The notes under the pieces are model-generated. The model ran no database searches and had not been told where the DNA came from. It was given only the letters and a program-made list of their open reading frames with translations. A stretch of DNA of 26,439 bases from a virus. Shown here piece after piece: positions 16,269 to 22,375 of this stretch (position 1 is the first letter of the stretch; each line of letters begins with the position of its first letter). The translations under genes were made by a program, and so were the position numbers. The stretch covers positions 1-26,439 of the IMG/VR virus record IMGVR_UViG_3300028590_000077; one strand, given 5' to 3'.

Positions 16269-16633
16269 CAGCAGGTCAGCGCAAACGGACTTGGGCCAAA
16301 ACCGAAAGACCAGTCTTGGCGGCCGGGGAGCACTGGGCCACAAGGGCCGCCATGGATTCTGCTCCCGTCTCCCGGCCTGGCTTGCTCCTGCCTCGCAAGA
16401 GAGTCTTCCCGCCTACGCATTGCCGCCAGATTCCTCTCTGCGCACGCATCCGACCAAACCGCCTGACCGGGGCGCCTCGGGTCTTGGCCCAAGTACCCTG
16501 GAGCGCTTGGCGTCACCTTGGTGAAAACCGTCTCTAGGTGTTCCTTGATGGCCTTCCACTGCTCGGGAGTCGGGGTGTCTGTGGTCAGCTCGCCGAATCC
16601 GTTGAGCCAGTAACAGAACTGTTCGGGGGTCAT
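16268..16633 (-). CDS. Small conserved phage protein (MTPEQFCYWLNGF type)
   Basis: 121 aa from the ATG at 16633. The first 45 residues (MTPEQFCYWLNGFGEL, then EQWKAIKEHLETVFTKVTP) match a small phage protein widely found near packaging or lysis genes, whose function is not known to me. Known members are usually shorter. Here the remaining 75 residues are Arg/Gly/Pro-rich, resemble nothing I know, and may be a frame extension after an ancient frameshift. The stop overlaps the terL start (TGATG), so the reading frame is probably translated to its end for coupling. The tRNA gene lies just upstream. Confidence 0.7.
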   Translation of the reverse strand: MTPEQFCYWLNGFGELTTDTPTPEQWKAIKEHLETVFTKVTPSAPGYLGQDPRRPGQAVWSDACAERNLAAMRRREDSLARQEQARPGDGSRIHGGPCGPVLPGRQDWSFGFGPSPFALTC

Positions 16634-16651
16634 TGGTTGGTCTCGTGGAGT

Positions 16652-16727
16652 TGGCAAGGACGGAGGGAGTCGAACCCACAACACGCGGCTTTGGAGGCCG
16701 CTGCTCTGCCAGTTGAGCTACGCCCTT
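16652..16727 (-). tRNA. tRNA-Trp (anticodon CCA)
   Basis: A 76-base cloverleaf on the minus strand. The acceptor AAGGGCG (16727-16721) pairs with CGTCCTT with one G-T pair. There is a D-arm GCTC/GAGC and a 5-bp anticodon stem GCGGC/GCCGC around the loop CTCCAAA, so the anticodon is CCA. The T-loop is TTCGACT. The discriminator G and the CCA end are encoded. The T-stem (GTGGG with CCCTC) has a T-T mismatch at its second pair, a departure from bacterial tRNA-Trp. It sits inside the leftward phage operon between two small genes, so it is phage cargo and not an attachment-site relic. Confidence 0.9.
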
Positions 16728-16742
16728 GCAGGAAGATGGACA

Positions 16743-16871
16743 TCACGCACCCACCAGGAGCGCGCGGAGGAGGGACAGCCATTGGTCGGCGGTCAGGTAG
16801 CCAGCCACCAGGAGGACAGCGCCGATGCCGGCAATCCACTGCAGCGTGCGATTGCGGGGGATGTCAGCCAT
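16743..16871 (-). CDS. 42-residue single-pass membrane protein
   Basis: Starts at an ATG overlapping the end of the upstream gene by 8 bases (ATGGCTGA). After a basic N-terminus (MADIPRNRTLQW) comes one hydrophobic segment, IAGIGAVLLVAGYL, then a short amphipathic tail. It resembles small phage membrane proteins, including minimal holins, but no holin family is recognised and no endolysin is nearby in the window. The overlaps on the upstream side argue that it is a real gene. Confidence 0.55.
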   Translation of the reverse strand: MADIPRNRTLQWIAGIGAVLLVAGYLTADQWLSLLRALLVGA

Positions 16872-17085
16872 GGTGATTCACCCATGCAACAGTCGCCGGA
16901 GCCGGCAGGCCGTCCAGGGCCGCTATGAACGCATCGATGCGCGCCAGTTGTTCCTCTCGCGGGGGAAGGTGCGCGTAGAACCCGTCGCGAACCTCAGCGA
17001 TGATTGTCTTTCGGCGCTGATCCAGGAGACGGCGTACCTCAGTTTCCGTTACCCATGGCCGGCGGTTCGGTGTGGTCTCAGCCAT
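16864..17085 (-). CDS. Unknown 73-residue protein
   Basis: Soluble and helical, with a basic stretch (TETEVRRLLDQRRKTIIAE) and PPREEQLARIDAFIAALDG. There are no Cys residues and no signal. It overlaps its upstream neighbour by 8 bases (ATGGCTGA) and its downstream neighbour by the same 8 bases, so the three small genes form a tight translational chain behind terS. I do not recognise the family. Confidence 0.6.
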   Translation of the reverse strand: MAETTPNRRPWVTETEVRRLLDQRRKTIIAEVRDGFYAHLPPREEQLARIDAFIAALDGLPAPATVAWVNHHG

Positions 17086-17323
17086 GACGCCTCTCCCCTT
17101 CGCGTGCGGCTGGCGACAGCTTGTCGGCCAGTCGCGAGGCGCCGAACCTCACCCACAACCAAGTCAGCCTGATGTAGGCGTACAGGACGTTTAGACCGAT
17201 GGGCGCAGCAACAACACGCCGCTGTTCCCACTCGTACCAGCACCGGCCCAGCCACCAGGGCGCACAGATGCCCTCAGCGAGGTATCGCATCCCCAAAAGG
17301 CGGTTGAAGACGCCATCACCCAT
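17078..17323 (-). CDS. Unknown 81-residue Trp/Arg-rich, possibly membrane-associated protein
   Basis: Starts at an ATG overlapping the terS end by 8 bases (ATGGGTGA). It is rich in Trp, Tyr, Leu and Arg. The central segment PIGLNVLYAYIRLTWLWVRF is hydrophobic and flanked by Arg, suggesting an amphipathic or membrane-peripheral helix. There is no signal peptide or known motif. Its place directly after terS and the chain of overlapping starts support it as a gene. Function is unknown. Confidence 0.6.
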   Translation of the reverse strand: MGDGVFNRLLGMRYLAEGICAPWWLGRCWYEWEQRRVVAAPIGLNVLYAYIRLTWLWVRFGASRLADKLSPAAREGERRHG

Positions 17324-17864
17324 TCGATGCTCCAGTGACCGCCATTGCGGCCAGTTCGTCGTCAGAGAAGTCCTGCGCTCTGCGCACTTGCAAGGGGTTG
17401 TTCGGGTCGCCCTTCACCGTGACGGCGTTGCCGTAGACCTTCGGTTTGAGCTTGGCGGCGACCCACTTCCGGGCATCCACGCGGAGTTTGTTGCGGGCCA
17501 CGGCGGTTGAGTCGAACACCACCTCCAGCTCCGCCTCGTCATCCTTGGCCGCGGTCGGATGCTTGGCGGCCCTGACCATCGTGCATTCCTCGTCGGCGAT
17601 GGTGACGATCTCGTCGGCCAGGGTGTCGGCCTGCTCCTCGCGTGCGCGCGCGTACTGGTCGCGAAACTCGGGCTTGCTGTCCAGCCAGCGGAACACCGTC
17701 GCCTTGTCCGGCATGGACTCGTCCCGGCAGATGGACCGGAGTGATTCGCCGTCGGCAATCCGCTCGCAGATGGTGTCGGCCACCTTGGCGGTGTACGTGC
17801 TGGGCCGGCCTGGCTTCGGGTTGGTGGGCGCCTTCTTGGCTGCCTTGGGGTTCCGCTGCGCCAT
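17316..17864 (-). CDS. terS: Terminase small subunit
   Basis: 182 aa. After a basic Lys/Pro-rich arm (residues 1-22) comes a helix-turn-helix DNA-binding domain: ICERIADGESLRSICRDE, then MPDKATVFRWLDSKPEFRDQ at about 51-70. A helical oligomerisation segment rich in Glu, Ala and Asp (about 70-105) follows, with a C-terminal part that contains RVDARKWVAAKLKPKVYG. This is the layout of Sf6-type small terminases. It would recognise the pac or cos site and load TerL. The ATG lies three bases after the upstream stop. Five small features (four genes and a tRNA) separate it from terL, while in most phages the two are adjacent. Confidence 0.87.
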   Translation of the reverse strand: MAQRNPKAAKKAPTNPKPGRPSTYTAKVADTICERIADGESLRSICRDESMPDKATVFRWLDSKPEFRDQYARAREEQADTLADEIVTIADEECTMVRAAKHPTAAKDDEAELEVVFDSTAVARNKLRVDARKWVAAKLKPKVYGNAVTVKGDPNNPLQVRRAQDFSDDELAAMAVTGASNG

Positions 17865-17867
17865 GGG

Positions 17868-18209
17868 TCAGCGGCCTCCCTGTTCCTCGTGCGCTACGGC
17901 CACGGCAGATGCCGCACCTTGAGCTGCCAGCAGGGCGTCGAACAACAACCCGCTCATGCCGATCTCGCCGATGCGCCACCCTCGCGGATGGACCCACATG
18001 GCGAATCGGTGGTGGAAATGCCCGCTCCCAGGGCCAAAGGTGTCACCGAGTCCCATAGCGGCGGGAATCGGCCGGCGCAGAGGCGCCAAACCCCTCACGG
18101 GCTGCGCGGAGTTGGGCGACACTCCCGGCTTGTCGGCGCTGTATTCAGGGCGCCCAGCGCTGGCGCCTTCATCGCAAGTTGGGATGCGGGGGGCATTCAT
18201 GCCCCGCAT
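17868..18209 (-). CDS. Unknown protein upstream of terS; start uncertain
   Basis: The frame is open for 113 codons from 18209, but the real start may be the ATG at 18056 (62 aa) or 18002 (44 aa). None has a clear ribosome site. The last 60 residues look most protein-like (HRFAMWVHPRGWRIGEIGMSGLLFDALLAAQ), while residues 1-50 are Pro/Ala/Arg-rich and could be non-coding leader. It has no known motif. Its stop is three bases before terS, so it is probably the first gene of the packaging block. Confidence 0.45.
   Translation of the reverse strand: MRGMNAPRIPTCDEGASAGRPEYSADKPGVSPNSAQPVRGLAPLRRPIPAAMGLGDTFGPGSGHFHHRFAMWVHPRGWRIGEIGMSGLLFDALLAAQGAASAVAVAHEEQGGR
18184..18209. repeat. GC-rich inverted repeat before the packaging block
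   Basis: ATGCGGGG (18184-18191) pairs with CCCCGCAT (18202-18209) in an 8-bp stem with a 10-base loop. No T-run follows on either strand, so it is not a standard terminator. It lies in the 18.06-18.23 kb stretch between the replication genes and terS, where a late promoter or packaging-related site could be. Confidence 0.5.
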
Positions 18210-18231
18210 TGAGCGATACGCCAGTTGGAAA

Positions 18232-18603
18232 TCAAGGGGCCAGTGGACGCCCGTTCAATGCGAACTCGATGTCTTCCAGCAGGTCCGGGTATTCGGGCAG
18301 CCGGGGGCGGCGTCCGGCGCAGTACAACCCGACGAGCCATCGCTGATTCCGGGTGACCAGGGATTGCGTGGTGGAGCTGTCCTCGGCCAGGACAAACACC
18401 CGGCCATCCTCATCCACCAGGACAAAACTGCCGCATCCGAGTGAGTTGCGGTTCTTCTTGATGCGGAAGGCGACCCGGCGCACGGCCACGTCGATTCCCT
18501 CGGTGGGCACGGAACCCACCTCTTTCATGGCTTTGCCGACGTAGTGCTGGGGCGATGCTCCGGGGGTGCGACGGCGGCGTGGAATGTGGGGTGTGGTACT
18601 CAT
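18232..18603 (-). CDS. Unknown 123-residue protein coupled to the helicase
   Basis: The ATG overlaps the helicase stop by 4 bases (ATGA). The N-terminal 20 residues are basic (PHIPRRRRTPG). The body has beta-type stretches such as CGSFVLVDEDGRVFVLAED, then RNQRWLVGLYCAG. It has two Cys (residues 57 and 95). No family is recognised. Coupling to the helicase suggests a replication-related accessory role, but nothing in the sequence shows it. Confidence 0.65.
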   Translation of the reverse strand: MSTTPHIPRRRRTPGASPQHYVGKAMKEVGSVPTEGIDVAVRRVAFRIKKNRNSLGCGSFVLVDEDGRVFVLAEDSSTTQSLVTRNQRWLVGLYCAGRRPRLPEYPDLLEDIEFALNGRPLAP

Positions 18604-20105
18604 CGGAAATCCTCCGGGTCAGGGTTATAGCTGCCAACACCGCCAGGGCGACGGTAGGTCTTTTTCTGCGGCTGGTTCTTTCCCCTGAACTGGAAGGAAC
18701 GGGCCGGTGGACCTGCATGGCTTTCAACCTCCTCCTCGGGGATTCGTTCGTCTCCCCAGTCGTCAATCCGCATGATGTCGAACCGTCCGCGCTGCTGGAC
18801 GACCGTGCCCGTCCGCACGTTCCGCCCCTTGCCGACGATGAACTCCACGACGCCGGGCCGGTCTTTCGCGTCGTAGGCGTCCCAGCGATGCATCAGGATC
18901 ACCACGTCGGCGGCTTCCTCAATAGCTCCCGAACCGCGCAGGTCCACCATCGTCGGCCGGCGTGCCTTGCCCTGCTCCGTCTTGGCGGCGCCGCGATTGA
19001 GCTGGGCCAGAATGACGATGGGGCAACCCAGCTCCTTCGCCAGCGCTTTCAGGTCTCGCAGGGCTTGTCCCCGCTCGATGACCTCCCCTTGCCGGCCGGG
19101 TAGAGCCATTTCGTGCAGGTGGTCCACCACAATGAGGCGGACTGGCTTTTGCAGGTGTAGGCGCCGGGCGCGAGCCGCAATCTGCCGGGAATTGAGCTGC
19201 GGCGAGTCGTCGATGTGGAGGTCGATGTCCCGCAGGCGGGAAACGGCTACCGTGACCTTGGCGAAGTTCTCGCTGTCCTCCTCGCTCGGCGCCATCATCC
19301 AGTCATGGGGGATTTCCCCTACCGCCGCCATGTCGCGGTTCACCACGGCGTCGGTACCCATTTCCATCGAAAACAGGAGCGTTCGCTGGCCGCGCAAGGC
19401 AGAGAATCGAGCCAGTTGGAATGCCGCAACGGACTTGCCGATATTCGACCGGGCGGCCAGCACAATCGCTTCACTGTCCTGCAGTCCGTAGAGCGCTTCG
19501 TTCAGGCCCAGCCAGGGAGTCGGCATCCCCCGGCCAATGGTCCCGCACGCTTTCCCGTTGAAGTTGGGCCACCACCGATCCACCGCCTCTCGGTAGGTGA
19601 TTGGGCCGCATTTGGGGCCGATGGCGAACCTCGCCATGTCGGTTTGTGCCTGGCTGAGGATGTCCGCGGCGCTGGACCCGCGAGTCTCAAACGCCTTGTT
19701 CACCAGCGCAGTGCCGATGTCGATGATCTGCCGGAGCTTCGACTTCTCCAACACGATCTCGGCATAGGCCACGACGTTCGCCGAGGAGAACGCATTGGCC
19801 TGTAGGTCCACGAGGTATGCGCCTCCATCGACCTCGCGCGCCTGCCCTTGCGCTGCGAACCAGTCCCCCAGCGTCACGGCATCGGCCGGCTTCTGCTTTT
19901 CGACGAGTTGCTGAATCCCGGCGTAGATCAGCTTGTGGCGCCGGTCGTAGAAGTCATCGTCGTCGAGGATCTCCACGATGTCCGGCAATCGCTCCGGAGC
20001 AACCATCAGGGCGCCGAGGACGTACTGCTCTGCCTCAATATTGGCCGGCGCGCGACGCAGCTCGTACAGCTGCTCTTCGCGAAGGGCGCGTGCTTCCAGG
20101 TTCAT
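18600..20105 (-). CDS. Replicative DNA helicase, DnaB family
   Basis: 501 aa. The N-terminal domain is recognisable (PANIEAEQYVLGALM, then DDDFYDRRHKLIYAGI), as is the RecA-type C-terminal domain. The Walker A loop is AARSNIGKS (about 217-225), somewhat changed from the usual ARPSMGKT. LFSMEMG is present. The Walker B region is LIVVDHLHEM (Asp 328). AQLNRG (about 367-372) and DLRGSGAIEEAADVVI (about 388-402) follow. Normal length for DnaB is about 460-470, and the extra C-terminal 40 residues are basic and Pro/Gln-rich. It should be loaded at the phage origin by the initiator encoded just upstream, whose stop overlaps this ATG by 4 bases (ATGA). Confidence 0.92.
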   Translation of the reverse strand: MNLEARALREEQLYELRRAPANIEAEQYVLGALMVAPERLPDIVEILDDDDFYDRRHKLIYAGIQQLVEKQKPADAVTLGDWFAAQGQAREVDGGAYLVDLQANAFSSANVVAYAEIVLEKSKLRQIIDIGTALVNKAFETRGSSAADILSQAQTDMARFAIGPKCGPITYREAVDRWWPNFNGKACGTIGRGMPTPWLGLNEALYGLQDSEAIVLAARSNIGKSVAAFQLARFSALRGQRTLLFSMEMGTDAVVNRDMAAVGEIPHDWMMAPSEEDSENFAKVTVAVSRLRDIDLHIDDSPQLNSRQIAARARRLHLQKPVRLIVVDHLHEMALPGRQGEVIERGQALRDLKALAKELGCPIVILAQLNRGAAKTEQGKARRPTMVDLRGSGAIEEAADVVILMHRWDAYDAKDRPGVVEFIVGKGRNVRTGTVVQQRGRFDIMRIDDWGDERIPEEEVESHAGPPARSFQFRGKNQPQKKTYRRPGGVGSYNPDPEDFR

Positions 20106-21055
20106 CGGTGGTACTGCCCTTCAATGATTTTCGTGAAGTTGGACTTCTTGACGATCCAGTCCAGCGACAGGGAGGTGAACGGGCCACGAGCGCCATTCGT
20201 CTCGCCCATCAGGAACTTGGACTCACGGATGTAGACCAACAGGTCGCGCCAGGACTCCACATTCTGGCGATCTGGCTGCTCACGCCACCGCTGGGCCAGA
20301 TGCTTGTAGCGCGCCTCATCCGAGTTCCACGTCTGCGGCTGGGGGAACTCGGGCATCAACTCCCGCCACAGCGCCAAAATGGCCTTGTGCGGGCATGGGG
20401 GGATGCGTTCCGCAGGAACGTTCCCCTCCTCCCCGTTAGGGGAGGTAAGTTCTAAAGGAGACGGAGTAGGAGAAGGTGTAGGAGACGGAGAAGGAGCAGG
20501 AGCGGGGGATGATGTTGATTGCGGGGTTACATTATCTTGTTGTGTCGAACCACCATCTTGTAGATGGTTTTTCTTATCTTGTAGATGCTCTACAAGATAG
20601 CTTCCGCCCCTCTCCTGGACCGAAAGTGGCGGCTTTCGCTTCTGTTCCGAGCGCCATTCCGCCAGCTTCCGCTCCACCAGTTCCGGGTCCTTGAAGTCGC
20701 GGGTGAGCTGCCCCCGCTTGGCGCGCTCGCTTCGTTGGGGTGCCGCCGCCGCGTAGGGATTGTGGATGGCCCAGTCGTGCATCCGGTACTCCCCTTCCCG
20801 ATCCCCGTCCAGCCAGCGCAGGTCAACCAGCGTGGAGACGAACTTTCCGGCATCCCCGCGCCAGCCGCTGGAGATTTCCAGGTCCTCGTTGGTGAGGCCG
20901 GCGAGATCACCATCAGGGCGCTGGCTGGCGGTGAACAAGAACAACTGCACGAGATTCCAGCCCGCCACGTCGCCCAGGCGGCGGCACAGCTTCACCGTCT
21001 TCGGATGCGTTGGCAGGCCCGTGTTGATGCGGGCGTCGGACGTACTGGCTGCCAA
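20102..21055 (-). CDS. Phage replication initiator (lambda O-like role), TTG start
   Basis: 317 aa from a TTG at 21055, two bases after the preceding stop and eight bases after GGAG. Earlier starts would run through the neighbouring gene. The opening INTGLPTHPKTVKLCRRLG, then WNLVQLFLFTASQRPDGDL, is typical of a phage replication protein family with a winged-helix N-terminus. Residues about 165-200 contain heptad repeats HLQDKKN, HLQDGGS and TQQDNVT, which encode DNA iterons. A Pro/Ser/Thr linker follows. The C-terminal 90 residues have LWRELMPEFPQPQTWNS and WRDLLVYIRESKFLMGE, resembling the helicase-loader-interacting end of such initiators. It overlaps the helicase gene and carries a likely origin within its coding region. 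Confidence 0.8.
   Translation of the reverse strand: MAASTSDARINTGLPTHPKTVKLCRRLGDVAGWNLVQLFLFTASQRPDGDLAGLTNEDLEISSGWRGDAGKFVSTLVDLRWLDGDREGEYRMHDWAIHNPYAAAAPQRSERAKRGQLTRDFKDPELVERKLAEWRSEQKRKPPLSVQERGGSYLVEHLQDKKNHLQDGGSTQQDNVTPQSTSSPAPAPSPSPTPSPTPSPLELTSPNGEEGNVPAERIPPCPHKAILALWRELMPEFPQPQTWNSDEARYKHLAQRWREQPDRQNVESWRDLLVYIRESKFLMGETNGARGPFTSLSLDWIVKKSNFTKIIEGQYHR
20406..20445. repeat. Two adjacent short hairpins inside the replication gene
   Basis: CGTTCC/GGAACG (20406-20411 with 20415-20420, 3-base loop) is followed by CCTCCCC/GGGGAGG (20428-20434 with 20439-20445, 4-base loop). Both are perfect. They lie about 90 bases from the iterons. Confidence 0.6.
20457..20504. repeat. Four 12-bp purine-rich tandem repeats inside the replication gene
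   Basis: The plus strand reads GGAGACGGAGTA, GGAGAAGGTGTA, GGAGACGGAGAA and GGAGCAGGAGCG in succession. On the coding strand these give a Pro/Ser/Thr/Ala linker. Strand asymmetry is strong (almost no C or T on the plus strand). The repeats may simply encode a flexible linker or be part of the origin. Confidence 0.7.
20533..20599. other. Iteron array, probable replication origin
   Basis: ATCTTGT begins at 20534, 20555 and 20576, exactly 21 bp apart (two helical turns). The second and third copies are the same for 12 bases (ATCTTGTAGATG). A fourth, inverted copy (20590-20599) forms a perfect 10-bp inverted repeat with the third (20575-20584). The stretch is AT-richer than its surroundings. Lambda-like phages keep their origin, with iterons bound by the initiator, inside the initiator gene. 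Origin function is inferred from that parallel. Confidence 0.65.
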
Positions 21056-21057
21056 GG

Positions 21058-21414
21058 TCAGCGCTCCGGAGCCAGCTCGTGCAGGATGAGGGTGGCGAAG
21101 ACGTACAGGTGGTCGCGCGTCACCCAGGACTTTTCGCCCAGTTGGCGAACCCAAGTCAGGGCGTCGATCGCGTCCTCGCACCAGAAGTCGTACACGAAAC
21201 CGGGGTGGCTCGGGTCGTACACCGAGACGCCGATGCGCCCGTCAGGTAGGTGATCGTCAATGCTCACCAGAACCGGGCGCGGTGAGGAGCGTGGAATATC
21301 CATCCGTGGCGCCATGCCCACAGCCATCGGAAGCTCTGCCGAAGGCGCAGCAGCCACCGGCCGCTTGCGACGGAACGGTAGGATCTTGGCGAAGAAACTC
21401 TTGGTGGTACTCAT
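21058..21414 (-). CDS. Unknown 118-residue protein of the replication operon
   Basis: The ATG at 21414 follows AAAGGAAC. The N-terminus is basic (KSFFAKILPFRRKRP). A Pro/Ala/Met-rich link leads to a compact C-terminal half from about residue 48: PVLVSIDDHLPDGRIGVSVY, then DFWCEDAIDALTWVRQLG. It has one Cys and no membrane segment. I do not recognise it. It sits between the CII-like regulator and the replication initiator, whose TTG start it probably drives by coupling. Confidence 0.65.
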   Translation of the reverse strand: MSTTKSFFAKILPFRRKRPVAAAPSAELPMAVGMAPRMDIPRSSPRPVLVSIDDHLPDGRIGVSVYDPSHPGFVYDFWCEDAIDALTWVRQLGEKSWVTRDHLYVFATLILHELAPER

Positions 21415-21431
21415 TGGGTAAGTTCCTTTGG

Positions 21432-21866
21432 TTAGAGTTCGCCCACGCGGAGGCCAGCAGCCTCCATCCGCGCGAGCAGGTCGGGGTTCTTGAGCAGAAG
21501 GTTCAGGTCGTTGGCAGTGCGCTCTGCTTCGCGCGCCGCCTCCTCGGCCTTTTTGCGGAGGTGGGACAGCTGGGCCAGTTGGGCGACAGGTTCGGCCTCG
21601 TATCCACACAGGCGGGAGAACGTCTTGAACCCGTCGTGGTCATCCAACTCGAACGCGCGGCGAAACAGGCGGACGGTCTGGCGCAGGCTCAGCTTGTCGC
21701 GCTTGTCGTCGTCCAGGCAGTGGCTCAGCCAGCGACCGGCCTTGTCGGGATCGTCGCGATACTCAGGGCGCAGGAATACACCGGCCTCCTGCAGTCCGCC
21801 GAGCGCGTCTGCGGTCTGGTGCAGCGCGTTCTCGGGGGATTCGATTCGGGGGTTGTTGCGGGCCAT
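21432..21866 (-). CDS. CII (CP76)-like phage regulator
   Basis: 144 aa from the ATG at 21866. Another ATG lies seven codons upstream (21887), and neither has a strong ribosome site. The N-terminal region has NALHQTADALGG, then DKAGRWLSHCLDDDKRDKLSLRQTVRLFRRA and FSRLCGYE. This follows the pattern of the CP76/CII phage regulatory family: a Leu-rich helix pair, an Asn/Asp-rich link, LTL-type helix, then a GY end. The C-terminal 55 residues are a charged helix (KKAEEAAREAERTANDLNLL), likely coiled-coil for oligomerisation. The gene is second after cro and behind a terminator, as cII is in lambda. The lysogeny-promoting role is inferred. Confidence 0.6.
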   Translation of the reverse strand: MARNNPRIESPENALHQTADALGGLQEAGVFLRPEYRDDPDKAGRWLSHCLDDDKRDKLSLRQTVRLFRRAFELDDHDGFKTFSRLCGYEAEPVAQLAQLSHLRKKAEEAAREAERTANDLNLLLKNPDLLARMEAAGLRVGEL

Positions 21867-21915
21867 TTGGGTCTCGTCACATTTCATGGGACTTCGTGGG
21901 ACACCCCACCGGGGT

Positions 21916-21942
21916 AAAAAAAACCGGTCCACAGCGAACCGG
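21916..21942 (-). terminator. Rho-independent terminator in tR1 position
   Basis: On the minus strand CCGGT (21942-21938) pairs with ACCGG (21928-21924) around a 9-base loop, followed by eight consecutive T (21923-21916). It sits between the cro-like gene and the cII-like gene. Lambda tR1 lies at the same place and requires antitermination to be read through. Confidence 0.78.
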
Positions 21943-21947
21943 ATTTC

Positions 21948-22070
21948 CTATGCGAAGCACCGCAGTACAAAAGGCACTACTTCGTTTCCGTCGGCAGGAA
22001 CACAAACGCGACCGCTGCGCCGACTGCCATTCCAGGCAGAAGAAGTCGCAGGGGCCGAAACTCGATTCAC
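21948..22070 (-). CDS. Possible 40-residue ORF downstream of cro
   Basis: A GTG overlaps the cro stop by 4 bases (GTGA), and the frame ends six bases before the terminator stem. The peptide is polar, with VCVPADGNEVVPFVLRCFA at its end. There is no family match and no independent ribosome site. It may be a chance frame in the cro 3' leader. Confidence 0.25.
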   Translation of the reverse strand: MNRVSAPATSSAWNGSRRSGRVCVPADGNEVVPFVLRCFA

Positions 22071-22288
22071 GCAACCTTCCCCTTCGGCACCGCCGACTTC
22101 TTAAGGCGGCCCGACTTGCCGAACGCCGCGGGCTTCAGCTCGTAGCGGATCGCCAACTCGTGGTTTCGGGGAATGGGCTTGTCGTCGGGCCACATGTAGA
22201 TCGCCGAGCGCGACTTAAGCCCCAAGGCAGCCCGTAGCGGTTCGACACCGCCGAACAGGGACACGGCCTGCTCTTTCGATAGGGACAT
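22067..22288 (-). CDS. cro: Cro-like repressor (P22-Cro family)
   Basis: 73 aa from the ATG at 22288. Earlier in-frame codons would fall in the promoter. It contains a helix-turn-helix, SLFGGVEPLRAALGLKSRSA (about residues 10-29), then IYMWPDDKPIPRNHELAIRYEL, the W-P-x-x-x-I-P signature of P22-Cro/YdaS-type regulators. The C-terminal 20 residues are basic. It is divergent from cI, with an 87-bp gap that holds two operators. It should repress cI and early transcription from the shared operators and is the first gene of the leftward operon. Confidence 0.82.
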   Translation of the reverse strand: MSLSKEQAVSLFGGVEPLRAALGLKSRSAIYMWPDDKPIPRNHELAIRYELKPAAFGKSGRLKKSAVPKGKVA

Positions 22289-22316
22289 GGGTTTCCAGGC
22301 GTTGGGAGGTGCCGGG

Positions 22317-22346
22317 ATTCTCAACCCATTGAGCAGGTAGTGTCAA
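22317..22346 (-). promoter_or_regulatory. Leftward early promoter (PR-like) for cro and replication genes
   Basis: On the minus strand TTGACA (22346-22341) is a perfect -35. GAGAAT (22322-22317) is a 4-of-6 -10 with an 18-base spacer. One operator overlaps the -35 and another covers the spacer and -10, so repressor binding would block it. The start would lie near 22310, about 20 bases before the cro ATG. Confidence 0.65.
22321..22335. promoter_or_regulatory. Repressor operator, cro-proximal
   Basis: TCAACCCATTGA followed by GCA. The outer TCAA/TTGA arms match the other three operators; the centre is imperfect. Its centre is 22 bp from that of the next operator, about two helical turns, which allows cooperative dimers. 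Confidence 0.62.
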
Positions 22347-22357
22347 TGCATTGAGCA
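22343..22357. promoter_or_regulatory. Repressor operator, cI-proximal, perfect 12-bp palindrome
   Basis: TCAATGCATTGA followed by GCA is a perfect palindrome in the cI-cro gap, overlapping the -35 of the leftward promoter. Confidence 0.72.
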
Positions 22358-22375
22358 ATTCATTTTGTAAATTGG

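Noticed and set aside
16652-16727. tRNA as a prophage attachment-site boundary
   Set aside because: It lies deep inside a leftward phage operon between coupled genes. No integrase is adjacent and no duplicated tRNA 3' end was seen in the window.
18184-18209. Inverted repeat as a terminator of the replication operon
   Set aside because: The stem is strong, but neither side has a T tract.
20457-20504. Purine-rich 12-bp repeats as the origin by themselves
   Set aside because: They are well explained by a Pro/Ser/Thr linker in the protein. The adjacent 21-bp-phased iterons are a better origin candidate.
21948-22070. 40-codon frame after cro as a confident gene
   Set aside because: It has only a GTG overlap in its favour and is listed at low confidence; it may be plain leader sequence before the terminator.
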